Source: Multivorans sp965232105
GTDB taxonomy: Bacteria; Acidobacteriota; Thermoanaerobaculia; Multivoradales; Multivoraceae
Direction of reading: 5' to 3'
Length of the DNA stretch: 64,000 nt
NCBI GenBank assembly: GCA_965232105.1
Contig: OZ246956.1
Location: forward strand, 2,480,001-2,544,000
This document shows, piece by piece, positions 62,524 through 64,000 of this stretch (within the stretch, counting starts at the first letter, position 1; each line of letters opens with the position of its first letter). The translations under genes were made by a program, and so were the position numbers. Under the pieces are notes generated by a model. That model was not told the origin of the DNA, searched no databases, and saw nothing but the letters and a program-made list of their open reading frames with translations.

Positions 62524-62933
62524 CCAAGACGGCCGCGGGGCCTTGGTGGCGGATTGACGATGGTGACGCCTTGGATGCTGCGGCCGGCTTGGAGGTCTTC
62601 CGTCAACAACGTGTCGCACTTCGCTTCGAGCGCGGAGGCCACGATCAGCGAGTCGTAGAAGCTGAAACCGTGCTGCTTCGCCACGTCGACGGCGGCCTCG
62701 TGCGTCTCGATGCTGAGCGGCCGGATCGGGTCGAGAGTGATCCGTACGTCGGCAACCGCTTCCGCAATCTCGTCCCAGTCGCGCTTGAACTTGCGGCGGA
62801 GAACGGCGACGAACTCGTTGAGCACCTGCACGTTGATGACGCCGCCCGCAAGGAGGGCCTGCCGTGCCGCCGCGCTCCTGGGGTCCGACGTCTGGGCGTA
62901 GACGAGCAGATTCGTGTTGAGGAAGGGCCTCAC
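62520..62933 (-). CDS. PIN-domain toxin-like protein with Asn at the first catalytic position
   Basis: A 137-residue VapC-like protein. The first motif is FLNTNLLVYA; in active PIN nucleases this is FLDTNVLVYA, so the first metal-binding Asp is Asn (codon AAC). The remaining acids look present: VLNEFVAVL (Glu), FYDSLIVASAL (Asp) and LLTEDL (Asp). The GTG start lies 8 bases after the stop of an AbrB-type antitoxin gene. The protein might be a weakened or inactive toxin, or might bind metal differently. The family is secure; activity is in doubt. Confidence 0.87.
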   Translation of the reverse strand: MRPFLNTNLLVYAQTSDPRSAAARQALLAGGVINVQVLNEFVAVLRRKFKRDWDEIAEAVADVRITLDPIRPLSIETHEAAVDVAKQHGFSFYDSLIVASALEAKCDTLLTEDLQAGRSIQGVTIVNPPPRPRGRLG

Positions 62934-62941
62934 CGCGCCCG

Positions 62942-63172
62942 CTATCTCTCGTGCGCCGCGTTTTGGTCGAAGACGTATCCGTCCGGCAGCGCCCAGGCCC
63001 GTCGCTGCATCCGTTCGACGGCTCGCTGCCGACGCAGGTCCCTCCCAACGACCGACTCTCCCGGCGCGCTGCTCACGACCTGGACCTCGTCGCCGATCTC
63101 AAGGCCAAGGTCTTCGACGAGTGCCTTGGGGAGGCGGACGGCCAGACTGTTACCCCACTTGGCGACGCGCAT
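62942..63172 (-). CDS. AbrB/MazE-type antitoxin
   Basis: A 76-residue protein with the swapped-hairpin DNA-binding domain: MRVAKWGNSLAVRLPKALVE, then LEIGDEVQVV. A basic helical tail (RRQRAVERMQRRAWALP) leads to YVFDQNAAHER, which would contact the toxin. It precedes the PIN-domain gene by 8 bases and should control the operon. ATG 63172 starts at the first strand. Confidence 0.9.
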   Translation of the reverse strand: MRVAKWGNSLAVRLPKALVEDLGLEIGDEVQVVSSAPGESVVGRDLRRQRAVERMQRRAWALPDGYVFDQNAAHER

Positions 63173-63441
63173 GATCGACCTCCCGACGATAGCCAATGGC
63201 CGTGTGTGTATCACGGCTGCGGCCCGAGGAGAACCGGCGGCTCACCAGTTCCACGCAGACAGCAGTGCTACGCCGCAGCACGGCGATGAAGCTGCAGGTG
63301 CACACCGGTCCAGCGCTTCCTGGACGGGCGCGGGCACAATCTCCACACGGCAGGATCGGCGATTGGACCCGATGCCCAGGTCGCGCCGTTCAGCATTGCC
63401 TCTCGTTGACCGGCGTTGCCTGCACACCGCTTCGAACCGGT

Positions 63442-64000
63442 TCAGGATTCGTCTTGGCGGGCGTTGGGCAGGACTCGTCGCAGGGCGTCGCAGATCTTCC
63501 GCAGGGTGACGAACTCTTCCCGGTGTTCCTGGTTCAGGTCGGCGCTGTTCGGGTTGGCGGGGTCGGCGAGAAGAAGAGCGGCTTCGCGAATCGCGTCGCC
63601 GGCCGCTTTGAGGAGCCCGGATGCATCCATTCGTGCGATGGCGGCCCTGAGAGTACCCGCCGCCTTGACTTCGCCGAAGTCGTCCAACCAAGCGACCTGT
63701 TCCAGCAAGTCCTTGGCGCCGAAGAGGGTGTCGGTTGCAGATTCCAGTAGCCGACCGGCCCCTTCAAGAGCGTGTTCGCTCGCGTTTCTGACGGGGAGCC
63801 GGGAACGGAGGACCTGGTGGGCCTCAACCAGGTTGCATCCCTGGTCATCCTCGGCGTAGTAGATGGTGCTCAGGACCTCCCGGTACGCTTGCTCGCCGCC
63901 CAGTTGCGCCGCGCGTAGAGCCGCTGCCGCAGCGTGCAGCGTATCGGCTGTTTCCCGCAGGGCTGCGAGCGGGTCGTTCTTAACGGAGGAGCCAAGCTCG
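63442..64000 (-). CDS. Helical protein of unknown function, N-terminus outside the window
   Basis: The frame enters at the right edge and gives 185 C-terminal residues. They are rich in Ala, Leu, Glu and Arg and appear all-helical (LAALRETADTLHAAAAALRA, LLKAAGDAIREAALLLAD). There is no membrane segment and no motif I know. It ends LRRVLPNARQDES. The stretch 63173-63441 before the AbrB gene contains no convincing gene. Confidence 0.6.
   Translation of the reverse strand, partial: ELGSSVKNDPLAALRETADTLHAAAAALRAAQLGGEQAYREVLSTIYYAEDDQGCNLVEAHQVLRSRLPVRNASEHALEGAGRLLESATDTLFGAKDLLEQVAWLDDFGEVKAAGTLRAAIARMDASGLLKAAGDAIREAALLLADPANPNSADLNQEHREEFVTLRKICDALRRVLPNARQDES

Overview
The window is about 64 kb of high-GC bacterial chromosome, densely coded on both strands. 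Many start/stop codons overlap (ATGA, GTGA, TGATG) and GTG or TTG starts are common. The best taxonomic clue is a secreted multidomain protein (28850-31355). Its C-terminal domain, with FRV-like strands followed by a VKVLDG...FWVF...V-TDT pattern, is one I associate with Acidobacteriota of the Thermoanaerobaculia type. Gram-negative features (an RND tripartite pump, lipoproteins, periplasmic enzymes) agree. Assignment to Acidobacteriota is an inference, not proven here.

Layout. 1-3946: N-terminal part of a very large sacsin-type GHKL ATPase that runs off the left edge. 4150-7964: deoxyribose catabolism operon (deoC, an aldehyde dehydrogenase and a catalytically empty second dehydrogenase half, which together look like a split ALDH16) ending in a DUF1232 membrane protein. 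8058-14527: housekeeping genes (aroC, a two-gene MaoC hydratase, rsmE, pheST). 14576-18119: YIP1-family membrane protein, luciferase-like oxidoreductase, pdxH behind a duplicated copy of its own 5' end, and a K+ channel. 18149-20267: a patch of small unknown genes and a possible HicAB-like toxin-antitoxin pair. 20450-23669: boxB and boxC of aerobic benzoyl-CoA degradation. 23736-28127: a complete polyamine-type ABC transporter (ATPase, lipoprotein, two permeases).

28118-36764 is the most rearranged part. The two permease genes are repeated almost exactly 8,625 bp downstream. Between the copies lie brnT with a truncated brnA, and a large secreted haem/fibronectin/cadherin/PKD protein gene broken by a DDE-type insertion sequence. 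36828-39705 holds two exported isoaspartyl-methyltransferase paralogues around an MFS transporter. 39725-41526 holds a dihaem peroxidase-like protein and a secreted partner.

42398-52329 is a cell-envelope block. A MamK-like actin gene is coupled to a murein amidase gene. Divergent to these is an RND efflux operon whose adaptor carries an unusual C-terminal AMIN domain, the domain type usually found on such amidases. A lipoprotein amidohydrolase ends the operon. 52396-59023: enoyl-CoA hydratase, a YgjP-type metallopeptidase, a galactokinase-like kinase, a GyrI-like protein, a FitAB/VapBC pair, a GH20 hexosaminidase and a VOC protein. 59169-64000: recD2, small membrane coiled-coil proteins including an intact DUF1640 gene and a frameshifted relative, an AbrB/PIN pair, and a partial helical protein at the right edge.

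No rRNA, tRNA or CRISPR array was seen. A 32-bp palindromic element occurs twice, each time between convergent genes. No stretch above 300 bases lacks a gene or gene remnant.
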